Assembly (NCBI RefSeq): GCF_002240355.1
Contig: NZ_CP016353.1
Coordinates: forward strand, 1,600,501-1,664,500
Source: Prauserella marina
GTDB taxonomy: Bacteria; Actinomycetota; Actinomycetes; Mycobacteriales; Pseudonocardiaceae
Reading direction: 5' to 3'
DNA: 64,000 nt
A program made the position numbers and the translations under genes. Positions 48,793-56,702 of this stretch are shown here, one piece after another (within the stretch, counting starts at the first letter, position 1; every line of letters begins with the position of its first letter). Below the pieces are notes generated by a model. The model ran no database searches and had not been told where the DNA came from. It saw nothing but the letters and a program-made list of their open reading frames with translations.

Positions 48793-50196
48793 TTACGTCG
48801 CCTGGTCCGCATCCTCGCTTGATGCGGCTTCCTCGCTCTCCCCAGCGGCTTCGCTCGGCCGGGCTTCCTCGGTCTCCCCGGCGGCTTCGCTCCGCCCGGC
48901 TTCCCCGGCTGTCGCGGCGGCCTCGGATTGCCCGGCCTCCTCGGCCTCCCCGGCTACCGACTCCGGCGAGGTGACACCTTCCGGCGCCGCCGCATCCGTC
49001 GTGCCGACCGCATCGGCCGTGCCGGACACCGCACCCACCGCATCGGCCGTGCCGGACATCGCGCCTACCGCGCTGGCCACCGCACCCGCCGCACCAACTA
49101 CGCCGACCGCATCGGCCACGCCGACCGCATCGGCCACGCCGACCGCATCGGCTTCGCCAGGCGCCGCCTCGCCTGGCACCGCGCCGCCCGGCGCGCTCGC
49201 CTCCGCCAGCACCCTCACCGCGCCGGTCAGCAACGGCAACACCGCCACCGCGCCGATGCCACCTCCCGCACCGACGCCGAGGTCGGCCACCGGCTTCAAG
49301 TCCAGCTGGTCGAGTGCGAGCAGTTGAGCCGGTTCGGACGAGCGATGCGCGGGAAGCCACCACGAACGGGCACCGGCCGCCAGGTCCTCCGCGACCAGTG
49401 CCGCCGCCGCGGCGACCACGCCGTCGAGCAGCACCGGCGTCCGCCGGACGGCGGCCTGCGCGAGAAATCCCGCCATCGCGGCGATGTCGGCACCGCCGGC
49501 CGTCCGCACCAGCTCGATCGGATCGGTCAGCACCGGCCTCGCCCTGCGCAGCGCGTCGCGGACGGCGGTCGCCTTGCGCATCCAGCCGTTGTCGTCGATA
49601 CCGGAACCACGGCCGATGACGGCGACCGGCTCCGCCCCGGTCAGCGCGGCGACGAGCGTGGCGGCCGGGGTGGTCGCTCCGACCCCGATCTCGGCGGGGA
49701 TCAGCAAATCGGCGCCCTCGTCGACCTCGGCGTCGGCGATCGCGGCACCCGCCAGCACGGCCGCCCTCGCCTGCTCGCCGGTCAGCGCGTCCTCGACGTC
49801 GATCGAGCCCGTGCCATCGGAGACCGTGAACCCCGAACTCTCCTCCGCGTCACGCACACCCACTTCGACGACCCGCACGCCCGCACCGGCGGCCTCGGCG
49901 AGCACGCCGAGCGCGCTCCCGCCGGAGCGCAGTGCCTCGACCAGACTCCGGGTGTGTTCGGACCGGTGCACGGAGACACCGCGGGCCGCGACACCGTGGT
50001 CAGCCGCGAACACCACGACCCTGGCCCGCGACAACGGCCGGGGCGGTGACTGTCCCTGGCACGCGGCGATCCACGCGCTCAGGTCTCGAAGCCTGCCGAG
50101 TCCGTCGGCGGGGCTGATCAGGGTGGCGTGCCGCCGGAACGCTTCCGCTCTGGCGAGCTCGTCCGGCTGGGGAACGGAGGGGAACTCGATGCGCAC
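48793..50196 (-). CDS. cobT: Nicotinate-nucleotide--DMB phosphoribosyltransferase with a long low-complexity tail
   Basis: A 467-residue protein. Residues 1 to about 340 are CobT, which activates dimethylbenzimidazole for cobalamin: RARVVVFAADHGVAARGVS, IPAEIGVGATTPAATL with the catalytic Glu, and the Gly-rich VGAGGGIGAVAVLPLL. The final ~125 residues are an Ala/Gly/Val then Glu/Ser/Ala repeat (ADAVGVADAVGVADAVGV, later GESEEAASSEDADQ) encoded by 18-bp DNA repeats and absent from ordinary CobT. The start at 50196 lies 9 bases after the SorC-like gene. cobS, which commonly neighbours cobT, is not present here. Confidence 0.9.
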   Translation of the reverse strand: MRIEFPSVPQPDELARAEAFRRHATLISPADGLGRLRDLSAWIAACQGQSPPRPLSRARVVVFAADHGVAARGVSVHRSEHTRSLVEALRSGGSALGVLAEAAGAGVRVVEVGVRDAEESSGFTVSDGTGSIDVEDALTGEQARAAVLAGAAIADAEVDEGADLLIPAEIGVGATTPAATLVAALTGAEPVAVIGRGSGIDDNGWMRKATAVRDALRRARPVLTDPIELVRTAGGADIAAMAGFLAQAAVRRTPVLLDGVVAAAAALVAEDLAAGARSWWLPAHRSSEPAQLLALDQLDLKPVADLGVGAGGGIGAVAVLPLLTGAVRVLAEASAPGGAVPGEAAPGEADAVGVADAVGVADAVGVVGAAGAVASAVGAMSGTADAVGAVSGTADAVGTTDAAAPEGVTSPESVAGEAEEAGQSEAAATAGEAGRSEAAGETEEARPSEAAGESEEAASSEDADQAT

Positions 50197-50205
50197 GCGC
50201 TCAAG

Positions 50206-51159
50206 CTACCCCGCTTCGCGCGCCAGCAGTGCTCTGGCCAGGGAGCTGTCGCACACGAGGACGTCGAGCGCGCGGGTGCGCAGCGCGCCGAGCACACCGC
50301 CCGCCTTTTCCGGTCCGGCGGCGACCCCGGCCACCGTGGGGATGCTCGCGAGGTCGGCCAGCGAGACACCGAGCACCCTGTCGTCGGTGGGACCGGTCAG
50401 TGGCGTGCCGTCCGCGTCGAAGAAGCGCGCGCAGATGTCACCGACCGGCTTCGCCGCCTCGAACCGTCCTTTTTCCTCGTGGCTCAGGTTCATCGCCCTG
50501 ACGAGCGCCGCCGAGGAACCCTGCCCGGCGCTGCCGATACCGACGATGGCGATCTGCGCTCGCCGTGCCGCGTCGAGTGCTTTTTGGATGGTGGGTTCGG
50601 CGAGCAGAACGTCCCTGCCCGCCTTCGAGGTCAGCAGCGCGGGTGCGTGCAGCCGGAGATATTGGCCCCCGACCCTGCCGGCGAGGTCGCGGACGAGTTC
50701 CTCTCCGCTGATCGCCGAGTCCACAGCGGACAGTCCGCCGACGAGTGGAAGCACCTCGACGTCGAGCCCGCCCTCGTCGGGGATGTGCTGCACGACCGAT
50801 TGCAGCCCGTGCCCCCACGAGACGCCGATCTGTTGTCCTGGCTGGAGATTGTCGAGCAGCCAACGGGCGCCGAGGTCACCGACCCTCGACAGTGGACGGT
50901 CGTGGCTGTGGGTCTCGGCGACCCTGCTGTCCTTGAGCCCGAAGCGGCTGGTGAGCTGGTTTTCCAGGTCCATGTCGCGACCGCTTGGGTCGTTGATCTG
51001 GATCCGGACGATGCCCCTTTCCCTTGCCGCCGTGAGCATCCTCGACACACTGGACCTGCTGACCTGCAACGTGGTCGCGATCTCGTTCTGGGAGCGCCCT
51101 TCCTCGTAGTAGAGGCGGGCGGCTTTCACCAGCAACTGCTGGTCACGAGGTGGCGGCAT
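50206..51159 (-). CDS. SorC/DeoR-type sugar-binding transcriptional regulator
   Basis: A 317-residue regulator. N-terminal helix-turn-helix (YYEEGRSQNEIATTLQVSRS then SVSRMLTAARERGIVRI) is joined to a SorC-type sugar-phosphate domain (GVSWGHGLQSVVQHIP, AIVGIGSAGQGSSAALV, GDICARFFDADGTPL). SorC proteins sense phosphorylated sugars or polyols and usually control the adjacent PTS genes. It lies 4 bases downstream of the HPr gene, and the pair diverges from the glucitol-type PTS. Palindromes at 51509 and 54315-54409 are its candidate operators. Confidence 0.9.
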   Translation of the reverse strand: MPPPRDQQLLVKAARLYYEEGRSQNEIATTLQVSRSSVSRMLTAARERGIVRIQINDPSGRDMDLENQLTSRFGLKDSRVAETHSHDRPLSRVGDLGARWLLDNLQPGQQIGVSWGHGLQSVVQHIPDEGGLDVEVLPLVGGLSAVDSAISGEELVRDLAGRVGGQYLRLHAPALLTSKAGRDVLLAEPTIQKALDAARRAQIAIVGIGSAGQGSSAALVRAMNLSHEEKGRFEAAKPVGDICARFFDADGTPLTGPTDDRVLGVSLADLASIPTVAGVAAGPEKAGGVLGALRTRALDVLVCDSSLARALLAREAG

Positions 51160-51163
51160 GTCC

Positions 51164-51430
51164 TCACGCGTCCAGGTCGCGCACCAGTAGCTCGGACAGT
51201 TCGGTGAGCGCGCCGTCTGCTCCCTCGCCGTCGGTGCGGAGAATGACCTCCTCGCCGTGGCCGATCGCCAGGCTCAGCACGGAAAGCATGCTGCGCGCGT
51301 CCACGAGTTCGGTGCCGGGGCGGCCGATCGCCACGGTGCCGGGATGTTTGGCGGCCGCCTTGACGAACATGCTGGCTGGTCGCGCGTGCAGGCCGACGGA
51401 CGAGGCGATCTTGACTCTGATCTCCGGCAT
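51164..51430 (-). CDS. HPr-like phosphocarrier protein
   Basis: An 88-residue HPr. The phosphorylated His15 lies in VGLHARPASMF, and Ser47 is in DARSMLSVLSLA at the regulatory-Ser position. ATG at 51430 with AAGGAG 6 bases before it. It passes phosphate from Enzyme I to Enzyme IIA. Its place inside a polyol PTS locus suggests a dedicated HPr for this system; Enzyme I is not encoded in the window. Confidence 0.92.
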   Translation of the reverse strand: MPEIRVKIASSVGLHARPASMFVKAAAKHPGTVAIGRPGTELVDARSMLSVLSLAIGHGEEVILRTDGEGADGALTELSELLVRDLDA

Positions 51431-51508
51431 GCGGGCTCCTTCGCGGTTGGGGCTTGTCGCCGATTGCACGGCATGTTACACACATCACTGGCAAACGTGA
51501 AGAACGTC

Positions 51509-51522
51509 AGCACATACGTGCA
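51509..51522. promoter_or_regulatory. Candidate SorC operator upstream of the PTS genes
   Basis: AGCACATACGTGCA matches the perfect palindrome TGCACATATGTGCA at 54396 in 12 of 14 positions. It lies in the 128-bp divergent gap between the HPr gene and the IIC gene, 37 bases before the IIC start. Confidence 0.55.
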
Positions 51523-51558
51523 AATGCCGGATCCGGGGGGCCGAGAAGGAGGCCAGCA

Positions 51559-52209
51559 ATGCAAGTGCTTGCTGTAATGGCGCAGCAGCAGCCGGCACAG
51601 CCAGAAGAGGAGACGAGCGGCGGAGTGCTCGGTGTCTTCGAATGGCTGGGTACACATTTCATCGGGCTTTTCGATGAAGCGGGGCAGCAGTTCGTCGGGC
51701 TGGTGACCGGGATTCTTCCCACGCTCGTCGTGTTGCTCACCTTCATGTACGCGCTCACCACGTTCATCGGTGAGCAGCGGGTGACCCGAGCCGTGCAGTG
51801 GTCGGCGCGATGGTGGATCACCAGGTACACGGTCATGCCGGTACTCGCGGTCCTGATGCTCACCAACCCGATGTGTTACTCGTTCGGCAGGTTCCTTCCG
51901 GAACGCTACAAGCCCGCTTTCTACGACTCGGCCGTGTCGTTCGTGCATCCGGTGACCACGTTCTTCCCCTATGCCAACGCGGGCGAGCTGTTCGTGTGGC
52001 TCGGTATCGCCAACGGCATCACGCAGCTCGGCGAGTCGACGGTTCCGGTGGCGTTGCGGTACTTCCTCGTCGGCATTCTGGTGATCTTCATCAGGGGCAT
52101 CGTCACGGAAAAGCTCACCGCGTTCATGATCAAGCGAACGGGCCGCACCGAGGTGTTCGCCGATTTCGACCGTGAGTTCGAGGAAGCGAAGGCGGGTGCG
52201 CGCGCATGA
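51559..52209 (+). CDS. PTS glucitol/sorbitol-type IIC component (SrlA-like)
   Basis: A 216-residue membrane protein with several helices. NPMCYSFGRFLPERYKPAFYDS and FPYANAGELFVWLGIANGIT resemble SrlA, half of the split membrane channel of the glucitol PTS. ATG at 51559 with AGAAGGAGG 8 bases before it. First gene of the plus-strand operon; its stop overlaps the IIB start by 4 bp. The substrate need not be sorbitol, because the matching dehydrogenase is missing. Confidence 0.88.
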   Translation: MQVLAVMAQQQPAQPEEETSGGVLGVFEWLGTHFIGLFDEAGQQFVGLVTGILPTLVVLLTFMYALTTFIGEQRVTRAVQWSARWWITRYTVMPVLAVLMLTNPMCYSFGRFLPERYKPAFYDSAVSFVHPVTTFFPYANAGELFVWLGIANGITQLGESTVPVALRYFLVGILVIFIRGIVTEKLTAFMIKRTGRTEVFADFDREFEEAKAGARA

Positions 52210-53255
52210 GCGAGACGGAGACGCACGTGTCCGGTGCCGTGTTCGTGCGGCCGGGGCAGGGTGGCTGGGGCAAGGGACTGCTGCTGCGCGCCGACGGCAA
52301 GCGCGACAAGGTGCTTTCGGTGACCGGCGGCGGCATTCATCCCGTCGCGGCACGGATCGCGGAGCTGACCGGAGCGGAGGCGGTCGACGGGTTCATCACG
52401 ACGGTGCCCGACGACGAGGTGGTCGCGGCGGTCATCAACTGTGGTGGCACGGCGCGGATCGGCGTGTACCCGCGCAAGGGAATCCCGACCGTCGACGTGT
52501 ACGCGGGAGCGCCGGGAGGACCGCTCGCGAAGTTCATCACCGAGGAGCTTTTCGTATCGGCCGTGGGGGTCAGCGACGTCAACCCGTCCACTGGGGACAG
52601 TGCTGCGGCCGGAACCGGGGAAACGGAGGAAAAGCCGCCGGCCGTCCCTCCGCGCTCGGAGCGGCCCTCTGGCGCCGACGTCGCCGCGTCCGTCGCGGGC
52701 ACCGGCAAGTTCGGGACCGCGTTCAACGCGGTCACCGGTGTGTTCGTCAAGTTCGGTTCGGCCGTGGGGTCTTTCGTCAACACGATGCTTGCCGCCGGAA
52801 GGCAGACGATCGACCTCACGCTCAAGACGATCCTGCCGTTCATGGCGTACGTGAGCCTGCTGCTCGGCATCGTGACCTACACCGGGGTCGCGGAGTGGAT
52901 GGGCCGTGTGCTGAGCCCGATCGCGAGCAATCCCTTCGGGCTCATCGGCATCAGTCTCGTGGTCGCGTTGCCGTTCCTGTCCCCGATTCTGGGGCCCGGC
53001 GCCGCGATCGCGCAGGTCATCGGAACGTTGATGGGCAGCCAGATCGCTATCGGCGCGCTGCCGGTGCAGTACGCGCTGCCCACGTTGTTCGCCATCAACG
53101 GCCAGGTCGGTTGTGACTTCGTTCCGGTGGGGCTCGCCCTTGGCGAGGCCAAACCGGCGACGGTCGCCGTCGGCACGCCCGCGGTGCTGATCAGCAGGAT
53201 GTTCACGGCGCCACTTGCGGTCGTGATCGCATGGGTCGCAAGCTTCGGGCTCTAG
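52206..53255 (+). CDS. PTS glucitol/sorbitol-type IIB(C) component (SrlE-like)
   Basis: A 349-residue protein. The N-terminal IIB domain carries the phosphorylated Cys79 in VINCGGTARIGVYPRKG. A Pro/Ser-rich hinge (about residues 125-160) leads to a membrane domain that completes the channel (LPFMAYVSLLLGIVTYTGV, LSPILGPGAAIAQVIGTLM). Start at 52206 overlaps the IIC stop by 4 bp. With IIC and IIA it forms a full transporter that phosphorylates its polyol on entry. Confidence 0.9.
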   Translation: MSETETHVSGAVFVRPGQGGWGKGLLLRADGKRDKVLSVTGGGIHPVAARIAELTGAEAVDGFITTVPDDEVVAAVINCGGTARIGVYPRKGIPTVDVYAGAPGGPLAKFITEELFVSAVGVSDVNPSTGDSAAAGTGETEEKPPAVPPRSERPSGADVAASVAGTGKFGTAFNAVTGVFVKFGSAVGSFVNTMLAAGRQTIDLTLKTILPFMAYVSLLLGIVTYTGVAEWMGRVLSPIASNPFGLIGISLVVALPFLSPILGPGAAIAQVIGTLMGSQIAIGALPVQYALPTLFAINGQVGCDFVPVGLALGEAKPATVAVGTPAVLISRMFTAPLAVVIAWVASFGL

Positions 53256-53264
53256 GAGGAAGAA

Positions 53265-53639
53265 ATGAGCGTGTATTACGAGAGCACCGTGCTGCGGGCC
53301 GGTGAAGAGGCGGGGGACATGGTGGAGGGCGGGGTCGTGATTCTCTATGCCGACCCGATCCCCGCCGCGCTGGAGAGCGTGAGTGTCGTGCACGGCCCCG
53401 CGAAGGGGCCGGAGCGGGAGATCAGGGCCGGTGACGTCTTCTCGATCGGGGAGCAGCGGGTCGAGCTGTTCGCGGTGGGGGAGCGGGCGCACGAGAATCT
53501 GCGCACGCTCGGGCACATCGTGGTCTACCTGAATCCGGAGGAGGGGACCTCGCTGTTGCCGGGCGCCGTGCACGGGAAGGGAACCGTGTCGATCCCCTCG
53601 GCGGGCGCGGCGCTGTCGCTGAGTGGTGGCGCGCCGTGA
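53265..53639 (+). CDS. PTS glucitol/sorbitol-type IIA component (SrlB-like)
   Basis: A 124-residue soluble protein. The beta-rich domain starts YESTVLRAGEEAGDMVEGG, and His in SVVHGPAKG is a likely phosphorylation site. DVFSIGEQRVELFAVGERAHENL is typical of the glucitol IIA family. ATG at 53265, with AGGAGGA about 8 bases upstream. It takes phosphate from HPr and gives it to Cys79 of the IIB domain. Confidence 0.9.
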   Translation: MSVYYESTVLRAGEEAGDMVEGGVVILYADPIPAALESVSVVHGPAKGPEREIRAGDVFSIGEQRVELFAVGERAHENLRTLGHIVVYLNPEEGTSLLPGAVHGKGTVSIPSAGAALSLSGGAP

Positions 53640-54049
53640 GCTGGCAGGCGATCGTCACGCTGCTCGGTGTGTTCGTGGTGGCCGGAATCCTCAGCTATCG
53701 CCAGCATCTCGGTTACCAGCGTGCGGTGAACGAGCTGGCCACCGACGAGAACCGCAGCGGAGTGCTGTTGGTGAGCGGCAGGTCGAAGGGCAGGTTGCGG
53801 GGCGCGATCGTGCTGCTGGTCATCGACCGCCGCCGGGGCGAGGTGATCAGGGCGAGCGCCATGGAGGGCAGCTCGGTGTTCGCGTCGTTCAAGGAGCGCG
53901 AGGACCTGACCGGCCCCGTCGAGGGAGCCGAGGAGCGGGCTGGTTCGAAGGCGCTCGCCAAGGCCGTCGGCGACGCGATGCGGATGGCGAGCAGGTTGAA
54001 CGCGGGCACGCTGCGCTCGGCGAAGGCGGGCGAGCGACAGCAGGCTTAG
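53636..54049 (+). CDS. GutM-like operon protein
   Basis: A 137-residue protein with an N-terminal membrane segment (IVTLLGVFVVAGILS) and a GutM-type core (GVLLVSGRSKGRLRGAIVLL, GSSVFASFKEREDL). GutM was described as an activator of the E. coli glucitol operon and is regularly linked to SrlA/E/B. GTG at 53636 overlaps the IIA stop. Its TAG stop at 54047-54049 is formed partly by the first two bases of the MITE-like element at 54048. Confidence 0.82.
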   Translation: MSWQAIVTLLGVFVVAGILSYRQHLGYQRAVNELATDENRSGVLLVSGRSKGRLRGAIVLLVIDRRRGEVIRASAMEGSSVFASFKEREDLTGPVEGAEERAGSKALAKAVGDAMRMASRLNAGTLRSAKAGERQQA

Positions 54050-54218
54050 GTCGTGTCTGATGAACCTCTGCCGTGCGAGCGGGGATCAGCGTGGTTCCTC
54101 GCAAGGCGGTGTAGGACCGGAATGCCCTCGTACCGGGTCGTACTCGGGCTTTCCGACAACGCGGCGAGGGGACACGCTGGCCCCGCGCGGCAGGCTACGG
54201 GTTCGTCGGACACGACCT
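54048..54218. mobile_element. MITE-like element, copy 2
   Basis: A 171-bp element with terminal repeats AGGTCGTGTCTGA (54048-54060) and TCGGACACGACCT (54206-54218), which pair over 12 of 13 positions, the exception being a G-U wobble. Relative to copy 1 the change of A to G in one arm is matched by T to C in the other. It lies directly between the gutM-like gene and the promoter of the DRL-like gene, splitting the cluster into two transcription units. Confidence 0.75.
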
Positions 54219-54314
54219 AGCGAACACCTGCCCGGACACAAGGCGTCCGGTGTGGAGCTTTTTGGCTCCGCGCCGGGCGCCTTTGTGCGTCGGGCATGCC
54301 GCGACCTGCGGATT

Positions 54315-54328
54315 TGCACACATGTGCA
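54315..54328. promoter_or_regulatory. Candidate SorC operator, distal
   Basis: TGCACACATGTGCA has 6-bp arms TGCACA/TGTGCA. It is followed by GGCCGGAG, as the site at 54396 is followed by GACCGGAG, so the two are direct repeats of about 22 bp. Confidence 0.6.
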
Positions 54329-54383
54329 GGCCGGAGAGTCTTGTGTGCGGTTGATTCCCCGTGCTACCAAAGAAAGCACGACG

Positions 54384-54409
54384 GTGCACATAATGTGCAC
54401 ATATGTGCA
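54384..54409. promoter_or_regulatory. Candidate SorC operator, overlapping palindromes
   Basis: Two overlapping palindromes: GTGCACATAATGTGCAC (54384-54400, perfect 8-bp arms) and TGCACATATGTGCA (54396-54409, perfect). They end 17 bases before the DRL-like start and next to its ribosome site, a position suited to repression. Confidence 0.65.
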
Positions 54410-54426
54410 GACCGGAGGGTTTCGGG

Positions 54427-55734
54427 ATGAGTTATGTCGATCGGCTGCGAGCTCGCGAGCGGGAGCTCGGGCGTCCGGTCAGGGTGGGTCTCGTCGGAGC
54501 GGGCCAGATGGGTCTCGGCTTCGTCGTGCAGGCGAGCCGCATCGAGGGCATGGAGGTCGCGGCCATCGCCGACATCGCGCCGGAGCGGGGAAGGGCCGCG
54601 TTCGCCGAGGCAGGCAGGTCCGACGTCGTCGATACCGGCACCCGCGCGGAGTTGGCCGCGGCCATCGAGCGCGGCGGCGTCGTCGTCACCGACGAGGCCA
54701 TGCTGCTGACCGGACTGCCCCTCGACGTGCTGGTCGACGCCAGCGGCGTGCCCGAGGTGGGCGCGAAGCTCGCGTTCGCGGGCCTGCTGGCCGGCAAGGA
54801 CATCGCCATGCTCAACGTCGAGTGCGACGTGACCGTCGGGCTGCTGCTTTCGAGCCTGGCCACCCGCCTCGGCAGGGTCTACACGGTGTGCAGGGGCGAT
54901 GAGCCCGTCGAGTGCAAGGCGCTGGTCGACTACGTCCGCGACATCGGCTTCGAGGTGGTGTGCGCGGGTAAGGGCAAGAACAACCCGCTCGACCCGGCCG
55001 CGACGCCCGCCTCCGTCGCCGCGACAGCCGAAGCGAAGGGCATGAACCCGCACATGCTCGCGAGCTTCGTCGACGGGTCCAAGACGATGATCGAGATGGC
55101 CGCGCTCGCCAACGGCGCCGGGCTCGCGGTCGCCACCCGTGGCATGACGGGGCCGCACTGCACGGTGGAGGCGTTGTCCGACACGTTCCGGCCTGCCGAG
55201 GACGGCGGGGTGTTGCCGCGCGCGGGCGTCGTCGACTACTGCACCGGCCCCGTCGCGCCGGGGGTGTTCGTCATCGGCCGCACCGACCATCCGGCCGTCG
55301 CCGCAGAGATGGCGTACCTGGGCATGGGCAAGGGGCCGTACTACACGTTCTACCGGCCCTACCATCTCGCGAGCGTCGAGGCGCCGCTTTCGGTGGCCGA
55401 GGCGGTACTCGACCGTACCCCGAGCCTCGCGCCGACAGCGTGGAACGCCGAGGTGCTGGCCGTGGCCAAGCGGGACCTGCGGGAGGGCGAGGCGCTCGAC
55501 GGCATCGGTGGCGACACCGTCTACGGCATCACCGACAGCGCGTCGGCGGCGGCAGCGGGCGGGCACGTCCCGCTCGGTCTCGCGAGCGGGGCGAAGGTGC
55601 TCAGGGACGTGGCGGCGGGGACCGTGCTGACGAGCGCCGACGTCGCCGTCGACGAGACGACCACCATCGCGACCTTGCGCAGGCTCCAGGACCGCCTGGT
55701 GGAGGGTGAGGAGGTGACCGGAGCGTGGATCTGA
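54427..55734 (+). CDS. SAF-domain NAD(P) oxidoreductase, DXR-like (DRL/DXR-II) candidate
   Basis: A 435-residue protein. Residues 17-135 form a Rossmann domain ([11 protein letters not shown] at 19-29; [14 protein letters not shown]). A central domain has [26 protein letters not shown] (179-190) and [17 protein letters not shown] (214-230), then [15 protein letters not shown]-terminal SAF domain follows (about 345-425). This architecture and these motifs match the Brucella abortus DRL (DXR-II), which interconverts DXP and MEP, as I remember it; such proteins are often mislabelled FlgA-like. ATG at 54427 with GGAGGG 8 bases before. Overlaps E1 alpha by 10 bp. Substrate remains inferred. Confidence 0.75.
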   Translation: MSYVDRLRARERELGRPVRVGLVGAGQMGLGFVVQASRIEGMEVAAIADIAPERGRAAFAEAGRSDVVDTGTRAELAAAIERGGVVVTDEAMLLTGLPLDVLVDASGVPEVGAKLAFAGLLAGKDIAMLNVECDVTVGLLLSSLATRLGRVYTVCRGDEPVECKALVDYVRDIGFEVVCAGKGKNNPLDPAATPASVAATAEAKGMNPHMLASFVDGSKTMIEMAALANGAGLAVATRGMTGPHCTVEALSDTFRPAEDGGVLPRAGVVDYCTGPVAPGVFVIGRTDHPAVAAEMAYLGMGKGPYYTFYRPYHLASVEAPLSVAEAVLDRTPSLAPTAWNAEVLAVAKRDLREGEALDGIGGDTVYGITDSASAAAAGGHVPLGLASGAKVLRDVAAGTVLTSADVAVDETTTIATLRRLQDRLVEGEEVTGAWI

Positions 55735-56702
55735 CCGGAAACGCTTCCCTCGCAAGGGAAACGCTGCGGACGATGTGGACGATCAGGCGGTTCGAGGAGG
55801 CGGTGGACGACCTGTTCGCCCGCGGTCTCATGCACGGCACGATGCACCTGTCGATCGGGCAGGAGGCGGTACCGGCCGGTGCCTGCCTCGCGCTCGCCGA
55901 CGGTGACTACATCACCTCGACGCACAGGGGACACGGGCACTGCATCGCCAAGGGCGCTCGCCTGGACGCGATGATGGCCGAACTGCTCGCCAAGGAAACC
56001 GGGTATTGCCGGGGTCGCGGTGGTTCCATGCACATCGCCGACGTGGCGACGGGCAACCTCGGCGCCAACGGCATCGTCGCGGGAGGCGTCCCCATCGCCT
56101 CAGGCGCGGGGCTCGCGGTGAAACTGCGTGGCGGACAGCAGGTCGTGCTCAGCTTCTTCGGCGACGGCGCCGTCAACGAAGGCGCGTGGCACGAGGGCGT
56201 CAACCTCGCCGCGATCTGGGACCTTCCCGTGGTGTTCGTCTGCGAGAACAACCACTACGGCATGTCGATGTCGGCGAAAAGGGCGGCCAAGGTCGACCGG
56301 CTCGGGGACAGGGCCGCGGCGTACGGGATCCCGGGGGTGACCGTCGACGGCAACGATCCGCAGGAGGTGTTCGACGCCGTGTCGGCCGCCGTCGCCCGAG
56401 CGAGGGCGGGGGACGGGCCTTCACTGGTGGAGGCCATGACCTACCGCTGGAAGGGACATTCCAAGAGCGACAAGAACCTCTACCGCACGAGAGAGGAGAT
56501 CGAGAGCTGGCGCGAGCGCGACCCGATCGTGCGGTTCGAACGCGCGGCGATCACGGCGGGGGCACTGTCCGAAGAGGACGCCGCGGAGTGCAGGGACGAA
56601 GCGAGGGACCGGGTGCGCGCCGCGATCAGGACGGCCAACGCGGCTCCCGACGCCAGCGCCGCCTCGCTGACCGACGCCGTGTACGCGGGGAGCCAATCAT
56701 GA
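55725..56702 (+). CDS. TPP-dependent dehydrogenase E1 alpha, acetoin-dehydrogenase type
   Basis: A 325-residue subunit that binds thiamine diphosphate: [20 protein letters not shown] (144-163) to [11 protein letters not shown]. It has [13 protein letters not shown] and GRGGSMHI around the active site. The short N-terminus and [10 protein letters not shown] pattern suit the AcoA branch, which cleaves acyloins, rather than branched-chain oxoacid enzymes. GTG at 55725 overlaps the DRL-like stop, and the stop overlaps E1 beta by 4 bp. In this locus a phosphorylated acyloin such as DXP would be a logical substrate. Confidence 0.87.
   Translation: MDLTGNASLARETLRTMWTIRRFEEAVDDLFARGLMHGTMHLSIGQEAVPAGACLALADGDYITSTHRGHGHCIAKGARLDAMMAELLAKETGYCRGRGGSMHIADVATGNLGANGIVAGGVPIASGAGLAVKLRGGQQVVLSFFGDGAVNEGAWHEGVNLAAIWDLPVVFVCENNHYGMSMSAKRAAKVDRLGDRAAAYGIPGVTVDGNDPQEVFDAVSAAVARARAGDGPSLVEAMTYRWKGHSKSDKNLYRTREEIESWRERDPIVRFERAAITAGALSEEDAAECRDEARDRVRAAIRTANAAPDASAASLTDAVYAGSQS

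Noticed and set aside
51559-54049. Plain sorbitol utilisation operon
   Set aside because: IIC/IIB/IIA/GutM fit, but there is no sorbitol-6-phosphate dehydrogenase and the following genes (DRL-like, acyloin-type E1/E2, IspD-like) do not belong to sorbitol catabolism.
54427-55734. Flagellar FlgA-type protein because of the SAF domain
   Set aside because: The SAF domain is only the C-terminal quarter; the N-terminal Rossmann domain and central motifs show an oxidoreductase, and no flagellar genes are nearby.
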